From: Dictyophora rubrovolvata
Lineage: Eukaryota > Basidiomycota > Agaricomycetes > Phallales > Phallaceae
DNA length: 64,000 nucleotides
Assembly (NCBI GenBank): GCA_029959195.1
Contig: CP114125.1
Location: forward strand, 1,612,001-1,676,000
Reading direction: 5' to 3'
This document shows positions 9,259-20,544 of the stretch, piece by piece. Made by a program: the position numbers and the translations under genes. The notes beneath the pieces were generated by a model. That model saw only the letters and a program-made list of their open reading frames with translations. It searched no databases and had not been told where the DNA came from. Every line of letters starts with the position of its first letter. The first letter of the stretch is position 1.

Positions 9259-11710
9259 ATGGATGATGAGGCTGCTGATATTGAGCTGGTAAGTCGAGTT
9301 TTCATTGTTATTAGTTATCTTATTTATTGTGGAATCAGCTCGAACAGCATCTAAATAAGACGAAGCTTATATCGCAACGTATGACAGGTATCTATCAATC
9401 CCATTCAACGAATCGTCTTTCAACATAAACTAAAAGACAAAATACAAAGGTATTCTGACAAAATTCGACACTCGGCTCGTCAAACTTGAAAAAACTATCC
9501 TTCCTCTTCATAAATCAACGCTTTCTCTGACGAAAATATCTGACAGTATGGTTTCATATCGCCATGATCATGAAACCTGCTAATTAACTGTCTAGATATC
9601 GATAGGACTTTGAGTAGCATTAAACAGGTAGTCACGAATCAAGAAAATGCAACGTCTGAAGAAGCACTTATTATGCGTGGGTGCGTCGTTTCTGCCGGCT
9701 GACAGAGGGTGTCTTATCCCGATCTCACCATCCTCTATATGTAGACCTCAAGTTACAAAACTCTCTTTGTATACAGATGCTTTGGAAAGACTCAATGCCA
9801 ATTTTGCTTTTGCCCCGGACAGAATGACGCCCGATGCTGTACGTTGACCGATTAAGCGTTGCCATTCACAACTAGCTCACTCTCCCAACCACCCAGACCC
9901 GTCTGGTAGAAACCGGTGCCAAAAGGCTGACGCAGCTTTATACCAAACTCGTTGCTGAAGGATCTTCCGGTTCGCCGCCTGAATCATCGCCTCTCGTTTC
10001 TCCCCGTCCTGCCATCCATGCTTTATCAAACACGTTGACACCTCTGGTAGCTGCGTTGCGGTCATTGCCGATACCTGCTACTCATCCATCTCACCCGGCT
10101 AGTCCTGCTATATGGGATACTCTTAAAGAGGCGCAAAAGGGTTATGCTGAGATGCGTGGTCAATGGTGTAGAAGGTGTATTGACTCGCAGTCTCATCGTG
10201 TGATGGATCGGATCGAGACGATGGAAGCTATTGAGGGTGGAAAAGAATTTGGTCGCTGGGTTGATAATTTCCTAAACTATATAGAGGTGTGTATGATATA
10301 CTTATCTTATACGGATGTATTCTCAGCTGATGTTCTAGACGGAATACGTATTGTTGCAATCCATGACGCCGATACCTAGTTTGAATAGCCAAAGCTTTGA
10401 AGACTTTCTACAGCCGTTGATTACGCTTTTCCAATCCGACATGGCAACATTTACCACCCTAATCAAGCGTTCTCTCCCTAAATATACATTTCTGGCGTTG
10501 TCCGCGTACTCATCGCTTATGGCCTTACAAAATCGCTGGGCAGATCTCATCACCAAGCCTACTGCACGACGAGAAAATGAGCTTAAAGAAGGTTTACACA
10601 GCTTGCGTGCGATATGTTTACGGAGTTTTCCCGAGTTTTTGGCAGATATTAAGATGTCTTCTATTAAACCTACCGATGCACAGTTTCTTGGAACGGGTGT
10701 TGCTGAGCTGGTTGTTAAAGTGGGTTAAGCTTCGTCATCCCGCCTGATGATGATTGATTGATTGATTGATTGATTCACACTTTCTTTTTTTTCTTTCTCT
10801 CTCTGCAAAGGCTGTCAACTTTTTGGAACAGGTGCCTTTAGTTGAAGAAGCTGTTATCGCTTCTTTGTCAACTTTAGGAGATGGTAATTGGAGGATGGGC
10901 GAAGGCGTTGGTAAAGGCGGTAAAATTGGCAATACCGCAATTGAGAATGAAAAGGCATTAGTGGGGCACTTTATTCGTAGGTCCTTTATTAATAGAGGAT
11001 TGATCTCTAACACCATTGATGATGCTCTAGACGACGTGATTACGACACTAGTCAACGCCTTGAATATGCTAGCGAAAGGACGTCGACCTCAAATGGGCTC
11101 GATCTATTTCCTCAACAATGTCTCATTCATCCGGTCCCGACTACTCGACAGTCCCGAAACGTCTATTGATTCACTCATAGCACCAGAAACGCGGAATATT
11201 ATCAATTCAAATTTCCGAGTTGCCAAAGCGACCTATTTCGACTCCAACTTCTCACCGCTGATACAATCGCTGGGAGATGACAAAGAGCCTTCGGGCGGGC
11301 TCCTGGGAAGCGGACGGAGCGCTCAGATGAAGGAGAAATGGAGTCGGTTCTTTAGTGCTTTTGAGGAGCTTGCTGAGAGACATCGTGTTGCGAGGGTTAT
11401 GCCTGATGATCCTCAAGGACGGGTTATGCTTCAAGACGAGGCTGTTCGGTTGGTGTTACCGCTTCTGCTGAGGTTCACTGAGAAGCATAAAGATAAGGAG
11501 TTTAGTAAAAGTCGGTCGTTTCTGTTGTTTTTAGGCGCTGCGTTTGTGTTGTTGACAGTTAAACTTTTTTTTTCATTGAACAGATCCTCAGAAATGTAGG
11601 TGTTGAAATTTGCTTGTCGGGTGGTTTTGAACAATTACTGATATCGTTCTACAGATATCAAAGCGACACCGACGGAGGTGGAGCAACAGATCAAGGATTT
11701 TTATCGATGA
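9259..11710 (+). CDS. exo70: Exocyst complex subunit Exo70
   Basis: Ten exons keep phase: 9259-9288, 9339-9387, 9450-9545, 9596-9680, 9745-9838, 9897-10286, 10339-10719, 10811-11510, 11584-11595 and 11655-11710, giving 630 residues, normal for fungal Exo70. The N-terminal ~100 residues form the coiled coil; the long helical Exo70 C-terminal region follows, including GSIYFLNNVSFIRSRL and the terminal motif NPQKYIKATPTEVEQQIKDF typical of the family. Exo70 binds phosphoinositides and Rho GTPases and tethers secretory vesicles at the plasma membrane. Exon 9 is only 12 nt and encodes part of the conserved PQKY motif. The intron at 10720-10810 holds an (ATTG)n microsatellite. No damage is seen. 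Confidence 0.93.
10751..10776 (+). repeat. (ATTG)n microsatellite in an exo70 intron
   Basis: About six tandem copies of ATTG sit in the intron between exons 7 and 8, upstream of a T/C-rich tract and the acceptor. Confidence 0.8.
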
Positions 11711-12420
11711 ATGCTCCTGGGAGTGTATATGTGTGTATTTATGTATTTATTTATGTAATGTACAAGTCACTAGTATACTATAGCTTAATAAAAGTCGAAG
11801 TCGGATTTCAGTCGGAGAAGGCAAGCCAGCCGCCGGGCGGGATGTAAGCACATTTTCCACCCTCTGAACAAGGCACGAGCTTTATTACGGAAAGAAATAT
11901 ATGATCTGGGGTGATGCGAGAGTGGATGATCTCAAAGAGTTGGACAGAGTGATATGCGCCGCTCAGGAGTACGCAGAGATCCAGGGAACCAGTGTTTACG
12001 TATGTCGAGGGAAAATAAGGGATTTTTAGGTAGATAGAAAGAATTGTATAGTAGAATCCATAGATAGAAGATATATTTCTTAAGCTCAAACTGAAGGAAA
12101 AGTTGCGAAAAATGGGGGGAAAAACTCTCTCCTGATGATATTTTTGTTCTATCTATTTGTTATTATATACATGGTTTATGAGTAAGCAGGAACGAGGGAC
12201 TTAAGTATCTAAGTGTGAAGGAAAGGCGAGAAACTGCACTCAATATGAATCAAATACTAATTGCAATATAGTCAAACGCGCTATTGCTATTGCTAATTAG
12301 TCTATTTCCACGTGATCTCCGTGTAAGCCGTTCCGGTCCTCAACAAGAGGTACGAAATCTTACTAATCGAGTTACACTGGGTTGGGATCCATCCGTGTCC
12401 ACCATGTTTGCCGTTGCTTT
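11711..12420. other. Intergenic between exo70 and the inverted duplication
   Basis: Holds the exo70 3' UTR and sequence that does not match the flank of the right arm, so the left boundary of the duplication lies near 12,421. Nothing else is recognisable. Confidence 0.4.
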
Positions 12421-13200
12421 TCCACCACTGTTCGTCCTCAACAACACCACCACTCCACTTTTCATGTTCTCACACCAAAGGACCTTCATCAAAGAATAAG
12501 CAACAAACTCGTCGCGGTCGCGCCTGATTTCCTCGTTTTACCACCTTTGGCCGTTTCCCAAAAGCTTCTGCAAAAGATGGAGTCAAAGCATGCTGACGAG
12601 TCATCTGACTTCTCCATTCGTTGCCTATTGTCGGTTTTGGAATCTATGATTCAAGTCAGACCAGACAAACAGTGGAAGAATAAACAGGCCGTTCATTATC
12701 TCAAGACGATCCTACAACATCGGCCTGATAAAGTAAAAGTACTCGGCGTGTCTTGTAACCAAACCGGATACCGCTTTTACTATCATCTTGACGCGTGTAC
12801 ACAGAAAGCACCAGTCGTATTTTCGTGGACCGATGGCCTAACTAATCTGGTTTACTTTATCCATTCCCTTCAATTCGCAAAGAACATTGGACGAGATACG
12901 TCCGTGAGACTACACGACATTGCTTGTCAGAAAGGGAAGCACAATCCTAGTGCGGTATGGCGGATGTCTTTTAGAGGAGAAGAATAACAAATCCAGCCGA
13001 TATGTGAACGAAAGAGACCTGGATAGCTGTTGGGACATGTACGGTCAACCATACGGACGATATCGAAAGTGCCAAATCCGAGTCAGCCATCCGGGTGGTG
13101 AAGGATATGTGGAGATATAATTCGATGCGATACGAAAGGAGTCTTCTCAGATGTATTTATGAGAATGGATTGATTCCTGGAGTAGTTTGACCAATTGCTG
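12421..13200 (+). pseudogene. FunK1-like kinase relic, left copy
   Basis: The translation around 12,560-12,960 resembles the N-terminal half of fungal FunK1-type kinases (RPDKVKVLGVSCNQTGYRF, then a tryptophan/aspartate-rich strand). Further on, in another frame, come VKDMWRYNSMRYERSLLR and a following GLIPGVV, which resemble the FunK1 lysine-containing strand and next helix. No single frame spans the region and no kinase C-lobe with catalytic HRD- or DFG-like motifs follows, so it is a decayed host gene fragment. The right arm has the mirror copy. Family assignment rests on motif resemblance only. Confidence 0.5.
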
Positions 13201-13625
13201 ACGACACGTTTAGCGAGTTAACTACACCAAGCACCCGCTCGTTATGGGAAGTACTGGTCTTTGATAAATTGAGTGCTTGCAAAAACATTCTCAAACTGTT
13301 TAATAGAAGCATGAAAGCAGTGCCAATGTCCAAGATCTTTTCAGGACGCTGGTGTAGAACGCTTGTTTCAAATTTTATCGGGTGCTTGTCAGCTTGGTGA
13401 TAAAGGTGGTTTGAACTCGTAGAGGTTAAGCGAATCATAGGATGGCCCGGAAGAGGTCTGCTTTTCTCAAAAAAAAAAACGGACAAAGTCCCCAAACTAC
13501 AACTTTAAGAGTGGAAGGCGCATTCCACACTGTCAAATATAACATTGTACGAGGTGGAATATTCATCAAGTACAAGAAATACGAATAAAAAAAGCATTCT
13601 CAATACAACATAATTAATTTGCGTA

Positions 13626-14033
13626 TTGAGTATTGAAAGAGTTGAAAGCAAATGTCTGACAACCAACATTCCAACTACCATTCTCATCCATAATGTCCTC
13701 GTCCGCGGGTTCAGTGCACGTCGAATCACTATAGAATGTGACGGACGTGCATCCAGGGCCTTGCACTATGAGATTGAAGCCCAACCGATGCATCCTCCAT
13801 TAACGGCCGGGTTCAGCTCGGCGATAGCGCTACTGTTTTGGTTGCAGAATTCGGAGCTGAAGAGTGTGATGTCTAAAGAGTTTGCCGTTGCGAGAGCGGC
13901 AGCGCTGAGTATTATGCTTAAGACTGTGCATTGTGCTCTGGAAATGAAAATTGAAACATTTCAGCTGGACATTGGAAAGTTAAGACTTACAATAAAGGGG
14001 GTAGTGATGATTTATACAATGTCAAAGCAGTGA
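13626..14033 (+). CDS. Conserved open frame in left arm, unknown
   Basis: A 135-codon frame kept in both arms with two replacements. It has no signal peptide, no transmembrane segment and no motif I recognise. A second frame (14,035-14,241) follows immediately and is identical in the other arm at protein level. Conservation may only reflect recent duplication, so coding status is unproven. Confidence 0.2.
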   Translation: MSIERVESKCLTTNIPTTILIHNVLVRGFSARRITIECDGRASRALHYEIEAQPMHPPLTAGFSSAIALLFWLQNSELKSVMSKEFAVARAAALSIMLKTVHCALEMKIETFQLDIGKLRLTIKGVVMIYTMSKQ

Positions 14034-14241
14034 AGTGACTCTAGAGGTGAGTGTAAGGTTCAACTCGCAGCTCATATTATCTCGTTGTATAGTCTTACTT
14101 GATGTTGGAGACTGCTTGGGAAGTTCGCTGTCTGGAGATCCAACAGCTACTACCAGCAGCTTTTATACCAGCTTAAACCGAAATTGGAGAGACGGTACTT
14201 GTACTTCTACATACTGGCCCAAGAAAGTCGTCCCGTATTAA

Positions 14242-17200
14242 CGTCCGTCACCGGATAGCAATGGGCACTGAGAAGCATTTGAGACGAGCACTTTTAGACA
14301 GATCCGGAGATAACCCGGTATCCCTATTGGGCCAGAGGTATTTCGGTATTGCGTGATTGGAAGGGTAACTCATGGGATTCACCGAGTCCTGGGTAAAGTT
14401 TAGGCACTTGTATTCGACGTTAGATCTTCTCTTGTAGTAGTTAGCTTTCGAATACTCATCAAGGCAATCGTAGCTTACTTAACATTAAAAAAAATACAAG
14501 ATCATGTGAGTTCACTGTTTGGCTGCACTGTTCAGTACATCGTTCAGTTTGTTGACGACGAACTGACTCGGTCAAGACCGAAAGTGGCCGTACTGGGACT
14601 GAAAACCCTTACCTAATAAGATCGTGGACCATATCGCTTGGTCTTTCGCAGCTTCGCTGACTCCGAGTCGTATCGCTTACCAAAGCTGCTAATTGAATAA
14701 GAGGGGTTTGAAGATTTCTCCGATATCCAGCTCAATTTCAAACATTGGCGTGAGTCTCAATTGAAAATTCCTCTTCTTACTCTCTTGGGGCTGACTCGGC
14801 TGAGTATGATGACTGAAAAGACTGGGTCACCTTTCTTTAAGGAACGCTCAATGAAGTCGACTAAATGGGACCAGGAAAAATTTGGCCTGGCAAGACAAAA
14901 CAGCATGTGGAGCTCATGCCGCGTGCAGGCTTCGAAAACTTTCAATACAGTTGACACTGGACAGCTGGCCGTCGGAAGACTATCGACTATCGTTCAGTTC
15001 ATCATCTAAATCGTTGGTCCTCGGAGACGGACGACCCCTTGTCGCCTACCATATTCCGACTACGAGCACCACATTGAAATTTAACGGTGTGCTTGTGGTG
15101 GAGAAAGGTTTGCGGCCGTTTTGGTGGAAATGTGTCAGGTTGTGGGCGTATGAGCGTACGCCGTGTTGCATTGAGAGAAAACGCGAGCTCTAGGAAACAC
15201 AAGAGCGAAGTCTCGCGTTTTTCCTCTCCTTGTGGATATCTTCTTCTTGCTGGCTCTGTTATTATCTTCCCATTTTGTTCTCATCCCCGCTATGTCTTGG
15301 TCGACTCGACATGTGTCTCATCATCTCGCATCCATCTACCCAGAGAACTCTCCGACGAGGAGCGTCGACAGACACAGACGCTTTGCGTACCGCAACCACC
15401 GCTGTTATTCATGCTCGCCGGAATATCAACCCCATACGATAAACTATCACCGCTATCGGCATTGAACGCAGGTTTATTCGACGCGTGTCGAAGATGGAGT
15501 CGCGCTTCTCCGTTTCTCCTTGCCAACTCACGGACAAGTAACACATATTAGACCCGACGACGGACGTAACACTGGATTCGTGCCGAAAATGCAGTCTCTC
15601 ATAAGAAAATAACTTGAGGGAGAAATATGTGGATAATCCATTGTTGTCTCATACTGGCCACGCGTACTCTTTTGGTATGCTACGCTTGGGTCTCTGTTAC
15701 CTATTATGAGCCTGGGCTGATGTGCTCAAACGATCGGTTTGTGGTATCACTCTATCTTTAAGTGACTGATATGGATCGAATTTATTTTTTAATGGTGTTT
15801 CATATGCATTGGGACTTCTTTTTTTTTATAAAGAAAGAAGACTGCGCTTATGCACAAAGAACTATACCAGCATGGCAAAAGCATCATGTTCGCTTGAGCG
15901 GTCAATCTGTCTCAATGAGTGCACGCATGACAAAAAGATGTGGTGATAGAGCATTGAGTTTATCATACTCCTCTGTATTAACTAGTAAGTGATTGTTTGG
16001 GCCGCTTGACTCAACTCGTTTATGACGCTTACAGTTCTGCATGCAACCCGGGTCGTGACATCTGTCTTGCTGATACCAGCTTTGACTAATGACGGGGCTA
16101 GAAGTACATACTAGTGCGGAACGTCTGCGTTCGTGGGACAACCACAACCTATGTATTATAATGTCAAGAGTTCCAATACACAAAATATACAAACAGAAGC
16201 GATTCAAGTCTACCCTTTTAACCATGCTCTTTCAATCGACTGGTAGGCGTCAAGCTTCGACAAACCTCAAGGTTGACGCGGACGAACACTTATTTATCAA
16301 TAACTCAATCAAGCTCAACCGCTGATGCAAGTTTTTCCATCGGCCTTCGAGAATCCCGTTAGATCGCAATGAGAACCAGAAAATGTTTCAGTACGGATGT
16401 ATGTACATCCATTTGCTCCCTTCAAACTCGCTGACAGTGCCAAAATCGAAGACGAGAAGAGAAGAGAAGCGAAGAGGAAGCAGTGTCTGCTTTCCATTTT
16501 GTGCCAAAAGATTCGTGCCCATCTGAATCGGTGGCTTGGTATTTGTTAAGTTGGTAAGTTTTGTAATGGTACTGGTTGACCGGTTGCTTAGATTATTGAG
16601 AAATCACAATCCTCGGCTGCCTTCCATTGAGCGGTACACCAACGGTTCTTTTTCGAGGTAATTTGGTCATGACAATGTATTTATCAATAATAGAGTTACT
16701 GAAACGTCATTGGCCTCTAGTCTTTCGATGTCACATTGTTTATTCAATGAACACACGCGGTTCTAAATAATAACATGCACGAGGTTCAAACGAACTGACA
16801 GGTTAATTACGTTTTGGGTAATGACGACGCCTTCATGCATCATTGCGCCATTGCCCCCAGGCTTTCATTCCTCCTTTGTACCCTGACAGTTTATTTCTGT
16901 GGCATTACCTGCATCTACAACTGACTTTACCCTCCTACTAGTAACGCCGCATCGTAATCCATGTCCGAAACAGCTGGTTTGAACGAAAACAAAATGCACT
17001 TGAGGCTTCACCGCCAGTGAAAGAAGGTGTGAAGGGCAAACAGCCTAATGAAACAATAGAAAGTTAAGTGGTCCTCTTCCGCGATTTTCTTCAGTAGGTC
17101 GATTGTTTTAGGATATAACAATACATCGCTTACATACTTTCCAAAGGCCGCACCCAACCCAACAACATCTAATTTTACTCATACGCAACGAAACAAGGTG

Positions 17201-18258
17201 GGGCGCAGAAGACTGTTCGGACTGGGCAACCTTTTACCACCGGAAATTAGCTGTGAGTGCTGTAGTCTCAAGATACCGGGCTTGAAAGAGGTCGCCTTCT
17301 GTTTTTTTTTCCTTTTGGCAAAAGCAATGCACACCAACGGACAAGTTCCCTACTAGAATCTAAGTGTTTCGAAGATCTATTCGGGCATGAGATCTTTTCT
17401 TAGGTGATTGAATCGGCCGTTGCGTATTTTGTTGCAGCTTGATTTCAAACCATGAAAACAGTCAGACAATTAATTGAAAATAAATGTCGCAAAAATTCCA
17501 ATGGGTTTATTTACCATTATAAACCTAATAAGGCTGTCAGACGCCGAGGGAGTTTATAATGCATTATAATGAATTCAAGGCTACAACAAACCGGCAGCCG
17601 TGTTTTTTTATATTACTATTTTCAACGAAATGTAATTAAGTTTTGAGTTTACATAGGGAATCTTATATTGCGCACAGACCATCCTCTTCTTGGTGTGATT
17701 TAATGAGCAAAGAGACACTGAGCGATTAACTGATGAACCAGGAGTCTCAGCTGATCACAGCGTTGCACCCCATTTATTAGCGAAAGTCCCCGAAAATAAA
17801 GGCAGACTGTATTAAACTAAGTTTATTCATCGCAAAGAATGAAACTTAATACAAAATTAAAGCCGCCTCAATAAAATAAAGCCGGTTTGGATTATAAACC
17901 TACATATTTCGATTTTTGCGACAAGGAGCTCGTGGCCCACCATCTCCATTCATAGTCTTATCAAAAAAAGATGGAATGGACGTGCCATCCTTTCATTATG
18001 GGGTTACGTTGATGATATCACCCTGAATTCGAGCTTCTCAACAATTCAAACCCTTTGTACCGAGGGAGGCGTACTGGGATGCTGGCATAGTACTTCTACA
18101 TAGAATCAGAACCGATATTAGTTCCTGTATGAACCGGACCTCAGAGAAGTAAAGAAACATAATACAGCGAGACATGTGAGTTTCTTCAAACGTAATAATG
18201 GCTTTCAATGGACTATTATGTCTAGCACCCATAGTCACCCTTTCATAGCGAGTTTAAT
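14242..18258. other. Non-coding part of the left arm
   Basis: Open frames at 14,757-15,551 and 15,762-16,497 are not supported by domains or by conservation in the other arm; several fall in the 1.4-kb segment unique to this arm. About 14,470-14,590 recurs at the left edge of the window. No gene is called until the TATA box at 18,259. Confidence 0.4.
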
Positions 18259-18266
18259 TATAAAAG
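18259..18266 (+). promoter_or_regulatory. TATA box of the left 87-aa gene
   Basis: TATAAAAG about 200 nt upstream of the ATG; the same box exists at the mirrored position in the right arm. The long distance is explained by two predicted introns in the leader. Confidence 0.5.
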
Positions 18267-18459
18267 AGCTCGTTCTCCTCAACATAATCACTCAACAAGC
18301 CTCCTATCATTTTCCTTTCAACATACTGTGAGTCTCTCCATCTTACATTTATTCTCCTTATTAATCGCCCGTTCTCTCCCTCACCGTTAGAACCTCATGT
18401 AAGCCCAAACCTCTTCAGATATTAAGCCAATTTCACTATTCACCTCCGCCGCAGAGACA

Positions 18460-18723
18460 ATGGTCTGGGTACTCAACGGCACCGATGCTGACATCACCGT
18501 TAACGTCACCAATGCTACTGGTGGCAATGCTGGCGACTTTGTGATCAATCCTGCCATCCCTCCTAACTGGGAGCGGAACCACTGGCAAAGGGCAGGAGGC
18601 GAGGTATTAACGGCTGTTTTGGCCAACGGGAATGTGTACAATGGACCAATTGGACCGAATGACCAGATCACCATTTATGATGATACAGTTGTCTTTTTTG
18701 CGGTGGCGACCGCTCAATTCTAG
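18460..18723 (+). CDS. Small conserved 87-aa protein, left-arm copy
   Basis: Starts MVWVLNGT, contains NHWQRAGGE and NDQITIYDD, and ends with VFFAV plus five residues. Strand-forming residues alternate throughout, suggesting a small all-beta cytosolic fold. There is no signal peptide or membrane segment. Proteins opening MVWV with this layout are, to my recollection, common and uncharacterised in Agaricomycetes; I assign no function. Upstream, a TATA box at 18,259 and two GT-AG introns (18,328-18,390 and 18,399-18,454) fit a spliced leader with an 8-nt middle exon. The mirror copy differs at 10 of 87 residues. Confidence 0.65.
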   Translation: MVWVLNGTDADITVNVTNATGGNAGDFVINPAIPPNWERNHWQRAGGEVLTAVLANGNVYNGPIGPNDQITIYDDTVVFFAVATAQF

Positions 18724-18962
18724 GTTTGAATGATGCTCCTTAAGACCATTCCGTGAGTATAGTATCCGTTAATATCACCTTGACTTGCATCTATTCACAC
18801 TAGCCCGTATTCCAGATCAATCTGATAGTTACTTCTCCATATGTCTGTATTTTGATTTTGTTACGAATTTATATCTTGGATGACAGTTTCCACTGTCTAT
18901 TAAAGTGGTGTGAACGGGAGAGGATGTTTCGGTTAATACCTCATACCTAGGAGCGTCCTCGT

Positions 18963-20544
18963 TTATTTTGAACGGGGACAGTATTCTGAATCTTCCTTAA
19001 AGGATACCAAGCTCACCTATTCGCTGTCAATGGGGTGTGGCTACGAAGGAAAAATGGCTTCAAAGTTCATATGATGTTCCCTCATTCACGAAGCTTATCT
19101 TCGTTAAACGTGGTTGCTGAAAATTTGTCAATGGAGTAGCGCTAATATGTTTCGTCGCGGCATTCATTATATATGCTGAACTTGACCTTGACATAACCTC
19201 TAAAGTTCTTGTAGTTGCTTCTGCATATAGGATGGTTCGCGGACACGTTCACTGAAACACCACATCGATAATTATTGTGCACCGAATCTTTGGTGAGATT
19301 CCAGCAGACTCCATTTCTCGTCCCGCCTAGCTCTTGTTTTTGTCTTATCTTTCGGCTTTCATGTTATATCTTCAATGACAGCGACGGTGAGGCTTGCCGC
19401 GTCACGTCATGTACAATGATCAAAACCTTTCAGTTTGTCCCATAATTCGTCCGAGCTGTCCAAAGAGATTGACCTTCGCCCCGCCGTTGTCCGAGTCCAA
19501 ACCCAGTTCATCTTCTGAAGGCATGTCTTCAAACACCAAATTCTCTAATTCTACACACCAATTCGCCTGCAGGTGCCAGGCTCTCAGCAACAAAGGAACG
19601 AGATTTTTTTAAATGACCGGGAGGTTGACGATCAATTCGTGGAGAGCCCCTCCGTCGCTCTCCCGAATGTGGAAAATGACTCTATTGTACAATCAATCAA
19701 AGCCGTTTCGCGGTTCACGGGAGTTAAGTCCGTTTTGACCAATGACGGTCCTCGCCCATTGACATGCATCTCCGACCCAACCCGTCCATTGTCCCCGTGG
19801 AATACGATCGAAAACACTAGAGCGTTACCCAAAGCCCAGATCATCCCCCCTCCCCTTCACCCGTGTCCCTTTTTTTCTGGCATCCCTTTTTCCGCTCCTC
19901 ACTCCAAACCACGTACTGAACCTCAAACACCGCCTCTATGATCCCTATCACGCTAACCTACATCCGCACAAAAATTAAGAATTGGCTTACCTTACGTGCT
20001 CCTCTCAAAGCTCGGCGCAGAGAGAAAGTGTCAGCCATTCGGGGAATTCTTAAGAACAGCGAAAAAAATGCGGTCTCGGGTGAGTTACTTGACAAAAGCA
20101 CTAGCATGCCATCGCTTGAGGCTGACACATACATACTGTGGCGTTGTTTTTTCCCCCCCTTTCTTCATGGCTTACATGTTCTTTCAGATCGATCGGATTC
20201 GATGTGTCCATTTCATACACGCAAGAACAGTGAAACGCGTCAGATGGGCGGAAAATCTTGTCACAGTATATAGCATCGCATAAAACTGGGGTTATGAGTT
20301 ACTTAAATACAGCTCAAGAGAAATGAACATGATCCAGACAAACTGTTCGTTGTCTTCCAGAATTGACCGAGATGAAATTTGTAATTGTGTCATATATGTA
20401 TTTTCCCCGAGTCCAATGCATGAAACGATCTAACGTGTTGTGGAACTATCATGGAGTTTTGAAATCACTCAGGCAGATCTCCTTCGCATCCCCAGTCATA
20501 AATATAGCGTAATATGTCCTCTTGTGTGATATGTCTTTTTATAA
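18963..20544. other. Spacer start with repeat and relic fragments
   Basis: About 19,000-19,075 repeats near 245-325. About 19,380-19,735 is related, in reverse complement, to about 30,200-29,810, next to the right arm; it has an open frame at 19,394-19,612 with a serine-rich SSSSEGMSSNTKFSN stretch. In the right-hand copy this segment abuts the FunK1-like fragment, so it is probably the N-terminal part of the same decayed gene. Frames at 19,938-20,283 have no domain. Confidence 0.4.
19390..19735 (+). pseudogene. Fragment of the FunK1-like gene's N-terminal part
   Basis: Homologous to the minus-strand segment 29,810-30,200. Both share a stretch reading as ...LSNKG/QQQR... and a later GACTC.ATTG....TCAATCAAAGC block. 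In the right copy the segment is followed at once by FunK1-like sequence; here that continuation is missing, so this fragment is separated from its partner by about 6 kb. Identity rests on the right-hand context. Confidence 0.35.

Larger units (their letters stand above)
12421..18962 (+). repeat. Left arm of a large inverted duplication
   Basis: This stretch matches 24,462-29,745 in reverse complement. Anchors: the frame at 13,626-14,033 mirrors 28,521-28,114 with two amino-acid differences; 14,035-14,241 mirrors 28,112-27,906 identically at protein level; the 87-codon gene at 18,460 mirrors the one at 24,963. Paired positions sum to about 42,150 up to about 15,030 and to about 43,420-43,530 after about 16,440, so this arm carries about 1.4 kb (roughly 15,035-16,435) that the other lacks. 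The inner end lies near 18,962. No terminal inverted repeat or target duplication was recognised at the ends, so it reads as a segmental duplication rather than two transposon copies. Confidence 0.85.

Noticed and set aside
10335-10556. Minus-strand frames inside exo70, SEC31 and GPN2
   Set aside because: They are shadows of the coding exons on the other strand.
13157-13495. Minus-strand 112-codon frame conserved in both arms
   Set aside because: It lies over the plus-strand FunK1-like relic and conservation only mirrors the duplication; no domain.
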